64,000 nucleotides of DNA from Histoplasma ohiense (Eukaryota > Ascomycota > Eurotiomycetes > Onygenales > Ajellomycetaceae). The stretch is taken from assembly GCA_017607445.1 (NCBI GenBank), contig JAEVHH010000002.1, positions 6,292,001-6,356,000 on the forward strand, in the 5' to 3' direction. A program made the translations under genes and the position numbers. The number at the start of each line of letters is the position of its first letter. Position 1 is the stretch's first letter. The notes below the pieces were generated by a model. That model made no database searches and was not told the DNA's origin. It saw nothing but the letters and a program-made list of their open reading frames with translations. This document shows, piece after piece, positions 36,501 to 47,202 of this stretch.

Positions 36501-37290
36501 GAAGCTTGTTAGCTAGAAGAGCATCAGCCGAGTCACCTGAGGTGTCAGCCGACGTGGAGTCTCAGGTCCTCCAAATAGAGATGTCACCCAAAGACGATAA
36601 CTGGCACGTTTGATATAATTGATAGATAGGGTAGAATAGCGGATATCGGCAACCAGCTCACCTATGCGTAGCGCAAGATGCAAGATGCAAGCGAAGCGCA
36701 GTTTTCCAATTGATTCCTCGAAGACCAAGGTGCTTGCCCATATCACTCGCAGTTCGAGAAAATACCCAAGAAATGAGACAAACGAAGACCCCTTTTTGTT
36801 GCATCTAACTGTGAGATGGAGTCCACTTGCACGTAATCAAAAACTTATTGCCAAACTATATGTTATAGTTTACAGTACATAACGCAAACACTCTAATGTG
36901 GCGTTGCATTTGTATCTTCTTCATCTTCCGCAGGTTGGATAGAGGACGGCAGATTCATCATTAGATAGAAACTTAGACCAATAGGTTACGGAAATATCCT
37001 TAGTTGAAGTCAAGAATTAGCCCCGGAACATATGTCATGGTCATAGTTAGTCCGCTTAAGAAGAAATTTGGAGACATCCAGGACGGTTCAGTCGGCATCA
37101 CACTCGCCGCTCAGACCGTATATTTTGCGGGGAAGGTCTACGGGTCCTACGTCCGCTTTCCTGGTAGACGGCGGGGCTTTAAGAACTCCACTGCGCATCC
37201 ATTGTTAGAGTAGAAAACAAGCACTGATTTTAGGGTTCAATTTCACACAAAGAGATAAACACAGCAAGTAAACCGATTTTTGAATCCGAT
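33575..37290. other. 3.7-kb gene-poor stretch
   Basis: No supported gene. Short open frames such as 34330-34614 (-), 35323-35553 (+) and 36001-36219 (+) look partly coding in amino-acid composition but have no family signature. The DNA looks like decayed or unconstrained intergenic sequence; no terminal repeats or transposase motifs were found. Confidence 0.4.
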
Positions 37291-38517
37291 ATGGCCTTCC
37301 TTGCAAAAATGAGGTGTGGTGCAATCCCACTCATTCGAGCCACTTATGAGATGGCACCACAGAGAGCAGTACCGCGAGTTCCAGTGTGTTTTGGAGTAGC
37401 TGCAACGACGCCGTATGGCGCTAACTGGCCAGGTCATAAACGGGAAGCTTCTTCGATATCAACAAAGCAATCTATAAACCTCAGTTCGTCGATCGCCTCC
37501 AAACTCTCGCTTGATGGAAAAGTCACGGTAATCACAGGTAAGCTGCAGAAAGGCTTCCCTAACAGGTGCCTGTAAAAGTGTTAACATTCTTGTAGGAGGC
37601 AGTAGGGGAATTGGATTGGCCCTTGTTGAAGCAATGGCTGGTCTCGGAAGTGATGTCGCCATTCTCGACATTATGGAGCCTCAGGTGGATATAGAAAAGC
37701 TGCAGAGCCAGTACAGCACTCACATAAAACACTTCAAGTCCGTTGCGACCGATATCATTTCATTGGCCACCGAATAAATGCTGACAGTTGAGGCGGGGCA
37801 GAACCGATGTAACGCAAAAGGGGAGCTTGGAGAATGCGTTTTCTGCAGCAGCAAAAGAGCTTGGCCACATCGACAACTGGTAAATGCAGCCCAGATTCTC
37901 GAATCGTGGACATTTGCTGACTGTTCCTGATATAGCGTAACTGCAGCGGGCCTTGCATTGGACAAACCCTTCCTAGAATATGGGTGGGAGGAATCCCGGC
38001 GCATACTCGATGTCAATGTAAGTCTCTGAAGGTTGATTTCCCATTCTCTATGTTGATAAAAGGTAGCCTAGAAGTAGGGAGTTAACCACCATAGGTAATC
38101 GGTTCCTTCTTTTCTGCTCAATTGGCAGCCCGCCAAATGATGGAACAGGGGAACGGCGGCTCCATCGTCATGATCTCATCCATGGCAGGCCACTGCGCTA
38201 TGCCATCGCAGCGGGTTTCCATCTATGGTGCATCGAAGGCAGCAATTAAGTTGCTTGGGAAAGTCCTGGGGGTTGAAATGGCACCTCACAACATTAGAAT
38301 CAATACGATTTCTCCAGGATACATTGCTGATCGAATCAATGGGGAGCTCAGCGACCTTGAGGGGATTGTTAATCGGATTCCGCCGTTGGGACGAATCGGC
38401 CAGCGGGACGATCTCACGATGGCAGTAGCGTACCTGTTGAGTGAAGGGGCTTCATACACCACAGGGGCAGACATAGCCGTCACTGGAGGCTTGCACAATG
38501 GTAGAATAGAACTCTGA
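37291..38517 (+). CDS. Short-chain dehydrogenase/reductase (SDR), sorbose-reductase-like
   Basis: Five exons (37291-37537, 37596-37737, 37802-37879, 37936-38017, 38095-38517) give 323 residues. SDRs are NAD(P)H-dependent oxidoreductases with a Rossmann fold. The glycine motif is ITGGSRGIG (about 81-89, split by intron 1), followed by KTDVTQKGSLENAF and VTAAGLA (the NNAG-equivalent), SIVMISSMAG (catalytic Ser), YGASKAA (catalytic Tyr and Lys) and ISPGYI. The C-terminus GADIAVTGG is also typical of classical SDRs such as fungal L-xylulose/sorbose reductases. A naive reading stops at 37777, but a 64-base intron (donor gtccgt, acceptor ggcag) removes that stop and restores the motif, so the gene looks intact. 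The N-terminal 75 residues before the fold are Arg/Ser-containing and could target mitochondria. Substrate unknown. Confidence 0.87.
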
Positions 38518-41500
38518 GCTTTTAAGGAGAGTGTGCTTGTAAGCGAACGTTGAGTTTAATTGCCTTGTTTTGGGATTCATGGTAGTGTAGGTCGATGGAT
38601 ATCCAGTGGAAGTGGATTATACCATGTAACGTTGTTACATGTAACCAGAGTAGAGTAGGCAGAATACAATCCAACTCAGTTCTTCTTTCCCACTCAACCA
38701 AATACCCATTTCCTATGCAACTTCAATGAGAAAGTGGCCGCGGTCTGTGAGAGACTAGGTGTGGTAGACTTCAATAGCCCAAAGTCACGAATGAATGTAG
38801 GAAATATCGGGGGTATTTCCTCGAAACCTCCACCTCTATTCAAGGCGTTAAACTCCAGCATTCGCGCCAACAACCATCTCTCGTTCTCATCCTCCAGTCC
38901 GCCAACTCCCAACTTATATTCTAGATGGCCACTTGCCTCCTCACCTCCAGCGCATAAAATTTCAAATGTCCCCATGGCTTGCGAGCTCGGAAGGACACAT
39001 CAGTACATGCCATGCCCCAGAAATTGTCTGAAGCTGCAAATTTCCATGGAAGAGTTGGCGGTGTCGGGTCAGTTGAGTATCCGGGCGCAAGGACTGGAGT
39101 ATTGCTCTAAAATTCTGCGTCAAGACCAGAAAAATGGCCGCCGACACGTCTAGAACTGGCTCGGATGATAGAGCCGTGGGAAGATAAAGGCCTTTATCGT
39201 AGTCAGTAATTTTGTTGCTGGGATAGGATTCCAAAAAATGGCATGAGAATCGGAAAAGTGAGGGGTTGGCGAGGGGATATTCAGTGGCAGAACTAGAGCT
39301 GCAAGTAACCACTATTTAAGGGGCTCTATCTGGACCGTTCAAGTCTGCAAAGGCCCAGAGATCTGGCCTGCCGAAATACAGCTCAAAAAAAGTTGAGTAA
39401 TTTTCCGATATTTTCCAAAGCTGGGAGCCAACTATGACGTCTCGTTAGCTAGGTTGGTGATGGGTTTACCCAGATAGCCGTACAAGCCCTCCATGGAATC
39501 CTGGCCGTCAAAGACTGGGTCGAGAACCAGACACTTGACCAAGAAATGCCCCATATAAAGCCTGTGTACATGCTAACTCCATCACTTCTCCAATAGAATC
39601 CGAAATATTTAAATCAATCGTACCCCAGAATTTCAACTTATCGTCTTCACCAAGGCATCAACGATCCGCACCAATGTCTCGGGAGACACAAGTATGGTAC
39701 TGAGAAAGCTCCCTTTGCCGTTTCGTGTTTCGTAACATTTCTCTGCCACATACGTGCTGTCGTCCCAGTCTCCCTCCCAACGTTGAACATAGCTAGAAAA
39801 TTTCGATGTGCGACACCATTTCAACGGTTCGAATTTACTGTCGACGGTGGTTTGGTCCAGTTAAGACCACACGAGAAGGGGATAGTTCGCCCAGTGCGTG
39901 CCAGTACTTGAGCGTTAACAGCCTCTATGAAGGAAAGCAAAAAGAAAACCGAATAGGTCATACCGAGGATCAAATCCAATTAGATTGTATTGACCCCCAA
40001 GAACCCTAGATCAAATTGCGTGATGCAGAACACAAAGCATCGTCCTTGAAACTAACGTATTACAAATGTGGCCTTTATAGGAGCATCTTCGACTCCAGAC
40101 CCACCTGGTCCAACGGGGGAAATAGTACACTCCAGAGGACAGGCTTCTTTTGTAGCACCGATCTTGACTAAGAGCTTGACACAGTTGATTGGAAGTTATA
40201 TTAAACCCAGATCAATTCCTTCCAATCTACTCCGTACAAGACGCCCAATTCAATGTCGATGGCGGCTGCTCCTGACCATGACCTCTGAAAGGGGCAGCTC
40301 CAATGAAGTGTTACTTAAAGAGAATATATCACGGACAAACAAATTAACGAAAAAAAACCTGGAAAACAAACCGGACAGATATGAGTAAATCAACTTTTCA
40401 AATCATAGTCAATATATTGTTTGCCATGGCGATGTCAAGATCGCAATTCCAACTAGCAAAATAGCATCCTTTCAGCTGTTGATCGACGTCGTGCGAACTG
40501 CGACAAGTGGACTCAGTGTAAATTGCCCCCCCCCCCCTCTTTTTTTTTTAACGCGGATGCTAACGTTTTACGTGGAGTCCATATGAATTGATCACTAGCG
40601 CAATGATGGAAACAAAAGATGGCTTGAAACTCATCGCAGTGATGCTTGCGCCTTGACAGCCAGAGCTTTAAGTCCGCATTGATATTATGTTATAGGTCAG
40701 TTATTTTTGTTAGAAGCGACTGGTGACAGAGTCACTAGTGAAATGATATTGTTTGCCTTGCTTCAACGGAAGAGTATTGTTCATGTTTGCGAGCCAAACT
40801 TGTTAAAGAATATGGATGATTGCTCCTACATATTTATATTCCAGCTCATTTAAATTCCTTTTTGATCTTTCTCTTGTCATTTGCTTGGAAGATATGAAGA
40901 GCATGAGCGAGCAGTGTGATTACTCGTCAATTTCTTGCTTTAGGGCTTCATCAAGTTGACTTCGGATTTTAGCGTCTGTGGCTAATTCCTGGAATTTTTG
41001 CTCCTGTAAGGCTGCAGGTGGAGCAGGAGCTTCCCGAATCGATCAATCGTCTTAAGATATTTTAGCCAACCCCCGTATCCGCCTTAGCAATGACCCAATG
41101 ACGAACGGTGACACTCATGGCTGTTGAAATACAAAGCCTCTGCCGCCTTGCTTATCCATGTAGGACTATCCTCTCAAACCGACGAGCTATGGTTACTAGA
41201 AAGTGAGAACACACCGTGGCCATTGCCATAAAAAAATAGAGACAACTTCAAGAGGCATGTTAAATACCGTAACAACAGTAATGGAAAGCTTTATCCATCA
41301 AACTAAGCACTCGGTGACTGGGAGTATCTCCTTACCAAATTTTCTTACCCTTACAGCCGTCTCAGACAAACCTGCTATAAACTCAATAAAGGCCTTGTAA
41401 TTCAAAATGCTAGCTGCATCTATAACAGAGCCATGTGTGGTCACGATTTTGACTACAGTGTTCAGGCGAATAAATCTCTTCATTACATCCCCCTTTTTTT

Positions 41501-42210
41501 TCTTTCCAATCTTCCTGCAAGTTCCATCCCTGACCCATGACGCTGGGTATATTGTACTCATTAAATCTGAAGAAAACCGGGATTCTTACATCCTGTGCCG
41601 TGCCATAAGTCTTTCGAGCATGATTCTCCAGTTGGGAATTATGATGGGAGTGACAGGCTGACGAATAAACGATTTTGTTCTCATGTGTGGGTTCAATTCA
41701 AGTCCACTCTGTATGGCGTTGAGCTTGAAAAACTCGTTCTTTCTGTTCACTGTCTCTTACTTATTATTTAATTTATATACACAAAACTAACCACAATTGC
41801 ATATTATGAGAATCAGCCAGTCCTATCATCTAGGGGTGAAAAGATAACAAGCTATAAGCAGGGTGGAAAGGGAAGATAAATACATGAAAGCACAAGAAAA
41901 CGTGCATAAATATCGAGGGTCCAGTTTCTATCCAGCTAGAATTTTCTAGTGCCAGTTAGAAATATACCCGAACAAGTGGCACTATGTTGAAGATAAAACA
42001 GAATAGAACATTTACAATTAAGCCATTTTCGAAAAACTCTTTCAAGAACATTCAAGAACAAGGAAAGAGGAAAAATAAATGGGGGTGAGGTCAATCAGTC
42101 AATATTGCAAGAAGAAAAATTTTTATAGTGGTGAAACGTGCCGTATATATCGCTGGGGTAATCAAAATTGTATAACACTCAGTAAAAACACAGCATTTGG
42201 GATTCAGCCC
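38518..42210. other. 3.7-kb gene-poor stretch
   Basis: No supported gene. Open frames up to about 140 codons occur (38734-39153 +, 38962-39312 -) without recognisable domains. The frame at 39633-39824 (-) reads like the C-terminal end of a protein but has a stop a short way upstream. A C11 run followed by T-rich sequence lies at about 40528-40550. Confidence 0.4.
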
Positions 42211-44241
42211 CTAAGGTGGTGGGCGTGGGCCGATGATTTGCCTCCTCGCACCTTCGAAAAGTCCAGGACCGCCCCTATTCTGGTTATCTCCACCCATATA
42301 GCCATATTGGTTCACGTCCCACGCACCCTTCCCAGGTGCCGTACCCGCTGTATTGACCCCTCGTTTCACGGCTTCCTTTGTTTGCTTCTGGCTCTCCTCC
42401 CATTCGCGCTGGCGTTCGCGCTCCCGTTCCATTTCGCGCTCGAGTAACGATTTAGAAGCCCAGCCCCCAGCTCGAGTTTTCTGGGTTGAGGCGGTACGCC
42501 TGGCATTCTCCTCATCAATTTCTAAGGTTGATAAAAAATCCCGGGGCTTGTGAGAAGTCGGGCGGGCAGGTTGAGGAGCCTGGTTTTGGTCTAAGAAACG
42601 ATCGGTGCGATTTCTATGAACGTAGCTCGTGGGATCTGGTAGCGGCCGGGATGGCGATGATATATTCGTATTTTTTAGTAGTATTTCCGGCGGCTCCGGG
42701 AGAGATCGTGGAGGTAGAGATGGTGGAGTAGAATTTCCAGGATCACTATCCTGGAGAGACTGCCATTCGGATCTGAGTAGCTTGCGCTCTTCTACTAGAG
42801 AGGATGCATCGTAGCTAGCCCTTCCAGGGTTAGAGCGGGGACGGCTACGACTCCGGGATCGATTCTTCCGCGCTTCCACCCCTCCTTGGCGGACACCTCC
42901 CGAACGAGAAAGTTCCTCTCGCTCGCGCTCGTACTCACGCTCTCTTTCCTTGGCAAGCTCGAGTTGCCGCTCGAGATCTTTTATGCGTTCACTTTCACTA
43001 GATGCAGGAACGGATGCCTTGCCCTGAGACGCTTGATACTGGCTGAGAAATTGGCCATTCAGCCGCGCGTTACTTAATTCCTTTTTCCTTAGTCGTTCCT
43101 TTTCCAGGCGTTCTTCCGCTTCCTTCTCCTCAAGGTTTCGACGACGCTCCTCTTCCTCCCATCTGCGCTGCTGCTCTGCCCATCGATTCTTCTCTTCTTC
43201 CGCTTCCTTCCGTTCTTTCTCTCTCAGTCGTAGCGTTTCCTCCTGCCATCTGCGTTCCTCTTCAGCGATGGCGCGCCTTTCTTCCTCCATCTCTGCCCGT
43301 TGTCGGCGCTCTTGGTCTTCTCGCTGCAACCTTAACTTTTCTTCTTCAGCCTCTCTTTCTCGCCTCTTCCTCTCTTTCTCCGCTAGGCTAGGTACATCTG
43401 GCATGGGGCTTGTGATTTGCCGTCTAGAACCAAATGATATTCCAAGGTTGCCCTGATTTGCGCCTCCCATGTAACCATATTGGTGTATATTCCACGCTGG
43501 TATGGTCGTGTTTTCTTCTTGTTTATTGGTCCAGGCACTAATGGCAGGTTTGGGTGATGTGGGATTGGAGGAGACTTTCGAAGGGCTGCTTCGTCCAGAT
43601 GTTGGAGCCTTTCCAATGGGGCTAAACGTTGCCGAGTGGGATTCGCTAGCGTTACTAGCGCCTCTAACTCGAGCGTAAGAAGGTGGCCCAAGGCCAGCGC
43701 CCTGGCTAGATCCAGTAAGTTGAGGGCTCATTGCGTCGCCCTTACTCTTAATGCCAATCGCTCGCGGAAATTTCCCCGGCTGAAGCGCGTTGGCTCTCCT
43801 ACTAAAGGAGCGGATACATTGTAGTACCTGCGCAGGATCTTTCGATTCGTAGAGGTCGACAGTAAGAAATACATCATGTGGTTGGAGACTCAGAGGCGCA
43901 ACTTGACATGCGCGGAGGAAATGCGATATGTTTTCCATTTGGACGAAGGGCATAGTTGAATCTCTGTACTTGACACCCGGGGAAACGGCGAGATTAACCA
44001 GTCTCAGGGAGTTCTGTCAATACAAAAGCCCACTTGAACCATGCAGCAAATTCGGATATGAATAGCCAACTTACCGACAAAGAATTACTCCACTCTTCAA
44101 CAATTCTAATAGATCCCCACTGGGCAGCTTCTCATGGAGTACCTCCTCAATCCACTCCCGGATTTCATTGGCTGCCTGCGGCGTATATCGGGAGAGCCGC
44201 AGATTTCGGAGGTCTTTATCTAACGATGAAACGGATGCCAT
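42211..44241 (-). CDS. Calponin-homology (CH) domain actin-binding protein with calponin-like repeats
   Basis: Two exons, 44241-44075 and 44002-42211, give 652 residues. Residues 1-135 form a CH domain of the transgelin/calponin type: EIREWIEEVL, GVILCRLVNLAV, MPFVQMENISHFLRAC and PHDVFLTVDLYE are the family blocks. Two calponin-like (CLIK) repeats follow, one at about 230 (AWNIHQYGYMGG...GSRRQI) and one at the very C-terminus (AWDVNQYGYMGG...GARRQI). Between them are a long Glu/Arg-rich coiled coil (about 265-450), an SR-rich patch (NRSRSRSRPRS) and Pro-rich stretches (PPSLPPRSLPEPPE). Yeast Scp1 is a small CH plus CLIK actin bundler; this is a longer fungal form with an internal coiled coil. 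The intron sits inside the CH domain (donor gtaagt, acceptor ctgag). It is divergent from NDUFAF2. Confidence 0.9.
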
Positions 44242-44720
44242 GATGAAATATGGGGGTTTCCGTGGCGTGGAAGAATGTCGAAACAGTAAGCGGGCGGGTC
44301 GATCAGGTTCTGTGAGAGGATTTGAAACCTAAGGAGAGTGCTCCTAACGCACAGACATCCAGGCGGTACAAATTTGCGCTATTCAAGATTAAATCAGATG
44401 AAGCAGAAGGAGGATATCTGTAAATTACACGAAACTGGTTATATTTTGTGCACTGGGCATTCGCGTGCTGGTCCATTAATGCGAAAGGGTGCGCGTTGTT
44501 GAGGGGTTGAGATAAGGGAAGGATGAATGACGACAAGAAATAACTAACTAAATAAGCTAGTCAACCAATATCAGAACGCGCTAAATTTGTCGCGAAACGA
44601 GAAAAGGCCTCCGAAAACCCATCGTTCCCTTTACAACCATGTCACGATAATAATACACGGGTCGTCGATAGGGGCGCTCTCGGGCTAGAAAACGTATTAT
44701 GTATTGCATGGGCCATAAAT
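44242..44720. promoter_or_regulatory. Divergent promoter (CH-domain gene / NDUFAF2-like gene)
   Basis: About 480 bases between outward-facing start codons. No coding content was recognised. Individual factor sites cannot be assigned by eye. Confidence 0.5.
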
Positions 44721-45455
44721 ATGAGCCCAATAAACAGCCTTTGGTTCAAGTGGAAAAGTCTGAAACTTCCCTGGCGCAAAACCTTTCTCGCAGGTAAGTT
44801 GTGGGCCAAAAACTCGGTCACAGATACCAGATAGCTTTTTGACTCTTCTGTTGAAATACGATGAACTCTTCTAATAGTATACAGGAAAGGACTTAGCTGG
44901 AAACACTTTCTGGGAATTTAAGGACACCCTCAATTCCAGGCGGCTCCGGCGCATTGTCAAATACAACCCCAAGACACACCTTGCCGACGTGCAGGTTTCT
45001 CGTAAGTCAGCCGCCGCAAACCTGGAGTCAACATTGCAGATCTAGGAATCCATATACCTCCGACGGATCTACCGCTAACAATCATGGCATCCGTAGCGCA
45101 ATGGCACCAGTGGCTTCGATACGCTCGCCAGGATGCCCCAACCATACAGGAACAACAAAACGAACTTCTCCGGCAGGAGCGTATTAAACATCTTGCCAAA
45201 CTTGCAGATGAGCGATGGGCTAGCAAGCCATCATTTCTCGACAGGCCACAGGGGCAGCGCCCGGATCCCGCAATACAATCCTCTCATGAGCTACATCCTC
45301 CACCCGCCGCACAGCCTGACAAATCGTTAGGTGATGAAGAGCCGGAGCTCAAAGACCAAGGCAAAAAGACTAAATCTCCCTGGGCCCGAAACACTGGCGG
45401 GCCAAGCGAGGAATGGCAACCTGAATCGTGGAAACCAGCTTCGAAGGGCAGATAA
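44721..45455 (+). CDS. Mitochondrial complex I assembly factor NDUFAF2-like (B17.2L/mimitin)
   Basis: Three exons (44721-44793, 44885-45001, 45097-45455) give 182 residues. The start MSPINSLWFKWKSLKLPW is basic and aromatic. Exon 2 encodes GKDLAGNTFWEFKD, then RLRRIVKY, and exon 3 PQWHQWLRYARQDAPT, which together are the NDUFA12/B17.2-like domain: G-x-D-x-x-G-N-x-Y/F-W-E, R-R...Y and P-x-W-x-x-W-L-R. In animals NDUFAF2 stabilises a late assembly intermediate of respiratory complex I; the structural paralogue NDUFA12 is shorter. The extended, polar C-terminal tail (PAIQSSHELHPPP, ELKDQGKKTK) favours the assembly factor over the structural subunit. Introns have gtaagt donors and keep frame. Confidence 0.88.
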
Positions 45456-45675
45456 ACTGAGCGGACGGTTGGGCTGAAGCAGCGATCTTTCGAAATACAA
45501 CCCTTCTCCAATCTGCAAAGCAAAAAACTTACACTGAGCCCCACCAACGATTCGTACAACCTGCGGGTGCCTGAAGTTTTGGATAAAATCAGGCAGCCAC
45601 CTTCCAGTCAGAATTTTTGGATCGTACGTGTACATTACATTGGGTGGCAATTTTCAGAAATGCATGTGTAAAGTG

Positions 45676-45712
45676 AAAAAAAGAAAAAGAAAGAAAAAAG
45701 AAAGAAAAAAAA
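45676..45712. repeat. A-G purine microsatellite
   Basis: Imperfect AAAAAG/AAAG repeat 3' of the NDUFAF2-like gene. Confidence 0.85.
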
Positions 45713-46789
45713 GGGGGCTCTCGAGGTAACAGGGGTAGGGTATTGAAAGGAATGAGTCAAATTCGACCAACATGCTCATATTTTCAATGCTGATAGATGG
45801 GTCGTCGTTCTCTGACAGTTTGACCGGCATAAAAACTCTGGCATCAGCCCTGAGAGAATATCTCCCCCTTCAACTTGGGCATCCACTTTTAAAAAAAAGC
45901 TCGATATACTGTACATTACTGATACCCATACTATCAAAATCACTAATTACTTTAGTCTTCAATGCTCTCTCCTAACAACTGTTATTACTCAACTATGTCA
46001 ATAATTCCAGTTTTTATGTGACATATCAATTTGTCGCAGTGCGGGATACGTATATGCATTATCAAATTTTAGTGCTCTAAATCGATGTGCGGAGGGGATG
46101 AATCATATACGCATGCTTTGGTCATTTTATATGCATATTTTAAATGATTTAAAGGTCCTTATTATATTCTCCGCTTCGCCTATAATTTTCTACAATGTAT
46201 TCCCCAATTGACTCTATGCTTGAGATATAAAGGCGGTAAACGCAACAGTGAACAATGCCAATAACAAATGCACATATAACACATTAGTACCAACAGATAC
46301 TCACTCTCCATTTCCCGACAGGGATGTGCCGGTTGGGCACCGAATGCTCGAACTATATGTCACTGCATGATCTACGCATCTACAGAATATCATGTCCTGC
46401 ACACCTCACTGCTCAAGGTCGCAGTACGTCTTGGGAACGGGAAGGGAAGCGAGGTGTATCGGGATATTTATGAGCTATGTGTTCCAACTTCGTGTCGGGT
46501 CGGGGGTGTTTTCCCAACTGACATTACGTCGTTACAAATGGTTACAAGTATGGTTGTTTGTTTCAATAGTGCATGGGGTTATGCAACATTTAAGAGAAGG
46601 GCGTGAGAGGGAAGGGGATAGGTGGACGAAAGAGGGGAGACCAATTGATAATAGCTATAACTATTGATTGAGTTGGTTGTTGGCTGACTTGGCTGACTTG
46701 GTTTTCATATTTTATATGGATGTTGGCTCCCATATTAATTTGTCAAATTGCGCAGTTGGAGACTGCAGATATTATTAACCTGGGTTTCA

Positions 46790-46819
46790 AAAAAAAATAA
46801 AAAAATAAAAAAAAATAAA
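46790..46819. repeat. A-rich tract, (A)7-9 T units
   Basis: Runs of A interrupted by single T residues; low-complexity sequence, no gene. Confidence 0.8.
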
Positions 46820-47202
46820 CACCTACAAAATAATAATGCCTTCGCAGGTAGTGAGGATTCAAACAAGTCAGCAACTGTTGGGGAGACGGGGAAGGCGAGT
46901 AAGGGATATTATAAAACGCCGTGGGGTCCTTGTATCAGCAGCATCAAATGTACTGCTGTACTTGCCCAACAAACAACAAAATGGCAACCAACCAGATGAG
47001 CAGAAACAACAATTGACAAGCAATGGATCACAACTAAAGGTAAAACGATAGCAAAATAATACAAACAAATATTTTCACCCTTCTATGATATAAACTATTT
47101 CGTCTCCATCTTAGTCTTCATGTGCACATAATCATTATACTTATACGTTAAAGGTTGGTGAGAGTAGCGGCTGGGCAGCATCATTTGCTTTCCTGGCAAT
47201 TT

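Larger units (their letters stand above)
45456..47202. other. Intergenic region with A-rich repeats
   Basis: Holds a purine microsatellite (45676-45712), an AT-rich zone near 45900-46250, and an A-rich tract at 46790-46819. No coding exon with family resemblance was found. The right end is the 3' flank of the WetA-like gene. Confidence 0.4.

Noticed and set aside
37738..37801. Reading the SDR as a pseudogene because of the in-frame stop at 37777
   Set aside because: A short GT-AG intron removes the stop and restores conserved SDR residues in the correct phase.
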